Source: Methanolinea sp. SDB
GTDB lineage: Archaea; Halobacteriota; Methanomicrobia; Methanomicrobiales; Methanospirillaceae
Direction: 5' to 3'
Length of the DNA stretch: 7,469 bases
Assembly (NCBI GenBank): GCA_001412335.1
Contig: LKUF01000010.1
Span: 1 to 7,469 of the forward strand
Shown here: in pieces, positions 5,932 to 7,469 of the stretch
Numbering within the stretch: the first letter of the stretch is position 1
How the letters are laid out: each line of letters starts with the position of its first letter
The notes under the pieces: model-generated
What the model was told of the DNA's origin: nothing
What the model saw: the letters and a program-made list of their open reading frames with translations, nothing else
Databases searched by the model: none
Made by a program: the position numbers and the translations under genes

Positions 5932-5936
5932 CCCTC
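5932..5936 (-). promoter_or_regulatory. Shine-Dalgarno site that sets the nitroreductase start
   Basis: On the - strand GAGGG lies 8 nt before the ATG at 5923-5921. It overlaps the codons that would follow the alternative TTG at 5938, so the longer reading is unlikely. Confidence 0.65.
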
Positions 5937-5945
5937 AAATTATGG

Positions 5946-5981
5946 TTTTATACCCATATCCTGGATAATCTTCCATAAAAC
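5946..5981 (-). promoter_or_regulatory. Two TATA-like elements upstream of the nitroreductase
   Basis: On the - strand TTTTATGG (around 5981-5975) and GTATAAAA (5953-5946) both resemble archaeal TATA boxes. The distal one would give a start near 5952 and a leader of about 28 nt that keeps the GAGGG site. The proximal, better match would place the start almost at the ATG and yield a nearly leaderless mRNA. Either suggests the gene can be expressed separately from the CorB-type gene upstream. Confidence 0.45.
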
Positions 5982-6019
5982 CTGTGTGTATCGCGGCATC
6001 TCTTCTGGAACCAGGATAT
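5956..6019. repeat. 9-bp inverted repeat spanning the CorB-nitroreductase gap
   Basis: ATATCCTGG (5956-5964) and CCAGGATAT (6011-6019) are perfect inverted copies 46 bp apart. One arm overlaps the CorB-type stop codon (TGA at 6021-6019) and the other lies just upstream of the proximal TATA-like element. A readthrough transcript could fold into a long stem-loop, extended by a TTCC/GGAA pairing inside. Confidence 0.5.
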
Positions 6020-7359
6020 CACCATCCTTTTTCATTCATACTGTCAGCAGCAGGCTCCACCGGAGTTATGAGCACCCTGTCTACCCGCTGCCCGTCCATA
6101 TCCACCACTTCGAAACGGTAACCACGCCATTCAAATATGTCGCCAGTCTCTGGAATTTTTCCAAGAATCATCATCACGAAGCCCGAAAGCGTATGGAAAT
6201 ATTTTCTCTCCTCTCCTGGTATCTCCTTTATTCTGAGTTTCTCCCTGACGTCTTCGATGGGATAGAGTCCATCCACGAGAATGGATCCATCTTCCCGCTC
6301 AACAAGCGGTTTGTCGCGCATCGGGTTCAGTGACGACAGATCCCCGACAATTGCTTCAAATACGTCATGTAGCGTTACGAGACCGGAGACGGCTCCATAC
6401 TCGTCCATCGCGATTGCCATTGGACTACCGGTTTTGCGCAGCAGTTCGAGCATTCTGAATACAGGGAAATTTTCAGGGATTACAAGGGCCTCTTTTACAA
6501 CGTCCAAGAGATCGGGAACAGTACCATCGGCCGCCCACAATTTCCAGATATCCCTGGCACGTGCGATCCCTATGATGGAATCGAGCTGGTCACGATAGAC
6601 AGGGAACCGGGAGTGCTGGCTTTCCAGTATCTTTGCAATATTTTCCGAAGCGTCTTTTGTAATATCCAGTGCAATAATCTCGGGCCGGGGTGTCATCAAT
6701 GAAAAGACTTTCCGGTCTCCCAGCCGGAATACAGACTCCACCATCTGCTGCTCCATCACCTGTACAACTCCCGCCCGGGCACCCTCTTCGACAAGGAGTT
6801 TTATCTCATCTTCAGTGACCCTGAATACCGGTTCCGTATCTGATCCGACAACGCGAAGCACTGCGCCTGTCGAGGCGCTCATCAGCCAGACAACAGGAGT
6901 AAAGATCTTTGAGAATCCCCTGATTATCCCTGCAGAGCGGCAGGCGAGGCGTTCAGGGTTTTGCATGCCGATTCTCTTCGGGAGAAGCTCTCCGAAGAGA
7001 AGCGTGAGGTACGTGATGACGACGACGATCAGGAGGATGCTTATGGTCTGGGCATATGGCAGAAACAGTGGTATCTCCTGTAGGTAAGGAACAAGATATT
7101 TCGAGAACGTTGCGCCGCTGTACGCTCCTGCGCCGATTCCGACCAGCGTTATTGCGATCTGTATCGTGGAGAGGAAGGTATTTGGCTCTTTCAAGAGCTC
7201 GAGTGCCGTATCCGCACCATGGACTCCCTGCTCGGAAAGATAACTGAGACGAAAGGTCCGTGACGAGACCAGGGCGAACTCGGCCATGGAAAAAAACCCG
7301 TTCAGACCAATTAAAGCAAGCAGGCCCAGCAGTTCGGGAACAATGGGATAGGAAGCCAT
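6019..7359 (-). CDS. CorB/CNNM-type CBS-domain membrane protein (hemolysin-C family), probable Mg2+/cation transporter
   Basis: This 446-residue protein has the full family layout. A DUF21/CNNM membrane domain (about 6-175) carries GFFSMAEFALVSSR (21-34) and GELLPKR (123-129). An acidic helical linker follows (about 180-215), then a CBS pair (CBS1 about 219-275 with LMTPRPEIIALD and HSRFPVYRD; CBS2 about 287-340 with MDEYGAVSGLVTLHDVFEAIVGD) and a C-terminal CorC/HlyC domain (about 355-433). Members in bacteria, animals (CNNM) and archaea, including a structurally studied Methanoculleus CorB, are linked to Mg2+ transport with ATP bound at the CBS domains. Older annotations call them hemolysins, which is unlikely here. 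No truncation is seen. The ATG at 7359 directly precedes TM1 and is about 40 nt from the start site predicted by the upstream TATA box. Confidence 0.93.
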   Translation of the reverse strand: MASYPIVPELLGLLALIGLNGFFSMAEFALVSSRTFRLSYLSEQGVHGADTALELLKEPNTFLSTIQIAITLVGIGAGAYSGATFSKYLVPYLQEIPLFLPYAQTISILLIVVVITYLTLLFGELLPKRIGMQNPERLACRSAGIIRGFSKIFTPVVWLMSASTGAVLRVVGSDTEPVFRVTEDEIKLLVEEGARAGVVQVMEQQMVESVFRLGDRKVFSLMTPRPEIIALDITKDASENIAKILESQHSRFPVYRDQLDSIIGIARARDIWKLWAADGTVPDLLDVVKEALVIPENFPVFRMLELLRKTGSPMAIAMDEYGAVSGLVTLHDVFEAIVGDLSSLNPMRDKPLVEREDGSILVDGLYPIEDVREKLRIKEIPGEERKYFHTLSGFVMMILGKIPETGDIFEWRGYRFEVVDMDGQRVDRVLITPVEPAADSMNEKGW

Positions 7360-7387
7360 TTACACATACCCCAACGGAAATCTCGAG

Positions 7388-7403
7388 CGTTGTCGCACGT
7401 TGT
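7388..7403. repeat. Direct repeat CGTTGT at the predicted CorB transcription start
   Basis: CGTTGT occurs at 7388-7393 and 7398-7403, one DNA helical turn apart. It lies about where transcription from the TATA box at 7421-7431 would begin. The placement would suit a repressor operator, but six-base repeats also arise by chance. Confidence 0.3.
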
Positions 7404-7420
7404 GTATTGTTGGCCTTCTC

Positions 7421-7431
7421 TTTTTATATAT
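7421..7431 (-). promoter_or_regulatory. Strong archaeal TATA box for the CorB-type gene
   Basis: The - strand reads AATATATAAAAAG here, the best TATA-box match in the window. A start about 25 bp downstream (near 7398-7402) gives a leader of about 40 nt before the ATG at 7359. The leader has only a weak SD-like GGGG at about 7369-7373. Confidence 0.7.
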
Positions 7432-7469
7432 TCTTGAGCACGATATTTAGCCGGGTTGCACGAGGTTCG

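Noticed and set aside
7430..7469. Possible start or end of a tRNA at the right edge (ending GGTTCG, like a T-arm)
   Set aside because: The preceding bases give no anticodon stem or D-arm, and a strong TATA box occupies the adjacent sequence. The repeated GCACGA (7438-7443 and 7458-7463) was also noted but is too short to interpret.

Overview
The window looks archaeal, most likely from a methanogen of the Methanomicrobia (Methanomicrobiales-like). The evidence is a secreted COG1361-type protein beside a MacB-like ABC module, an archaeal CorB-type membrane protein, a membrane-anchored SagB-type nitroreductase, A/T-rich TATA-like boxes before several genes, and oligo-T ends rather than classical bacterial -35/-10 promoters. 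The taxonomic call is inference from gene content; no rRNA or tRNA gene is present to confirm it.

Left part (1-3536, + strand). The first 112 bases hold the tail of an unidentified gene. A 258-bp gap follows, with a strong hairpin, an orphan Shine-Dalgarno sequence and a probable promoter. Then comes a tight three-gene operon: a secreted, membrane-tethered protein with three Ig-like repeats (371-1633), a LolD/MacB-class ABC ATPase (1654-2328) and a MacB/FtsX-type permease (2325-3536, overlapping the ATPase by ATGA). Together they probably form one cell-surface ABC machine, in which the Ig-like protein may take the place of the bacterial adaptor MacA. Both membrane partners carry an unusual Gly/Met-rich segment next to the membrane on the outer face.

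Middle (3537-5212). A convergent intergenic region with T-tracts and a hairpin separates the operon from a LysE-family exporter on the - strand (3674-4306). The exporter and a small Cys-rich YkgJ-family metal-binding protein on the + strand (about 4655-5077) diverge from a gap of about 350 bp. That gap contains a striking array of six hexamers, KATACC.

Right part (5213-7469, - strand). A CorB/HlyC-type CBS-domain membrane protein (6019-7359), probably a Mg2+ or other cation transporter, is followed by a SagB/ThcOx-type nitroreductase with an N-terminal membrane anchor (5213-5923). The nitroreductase has TATA-like boxes of its own in the short gap, so the two need not be one operon. A strong TATA box lies upstream of the CorB gene.

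No mobile element, CRISPR array, tRNA or rRNA was found. Gene content is mostly ordinary. The points most worth a second look are the ABC operon with its Gly/Met-rich segments, the hexamer array, and the anchored flavoenzyme.
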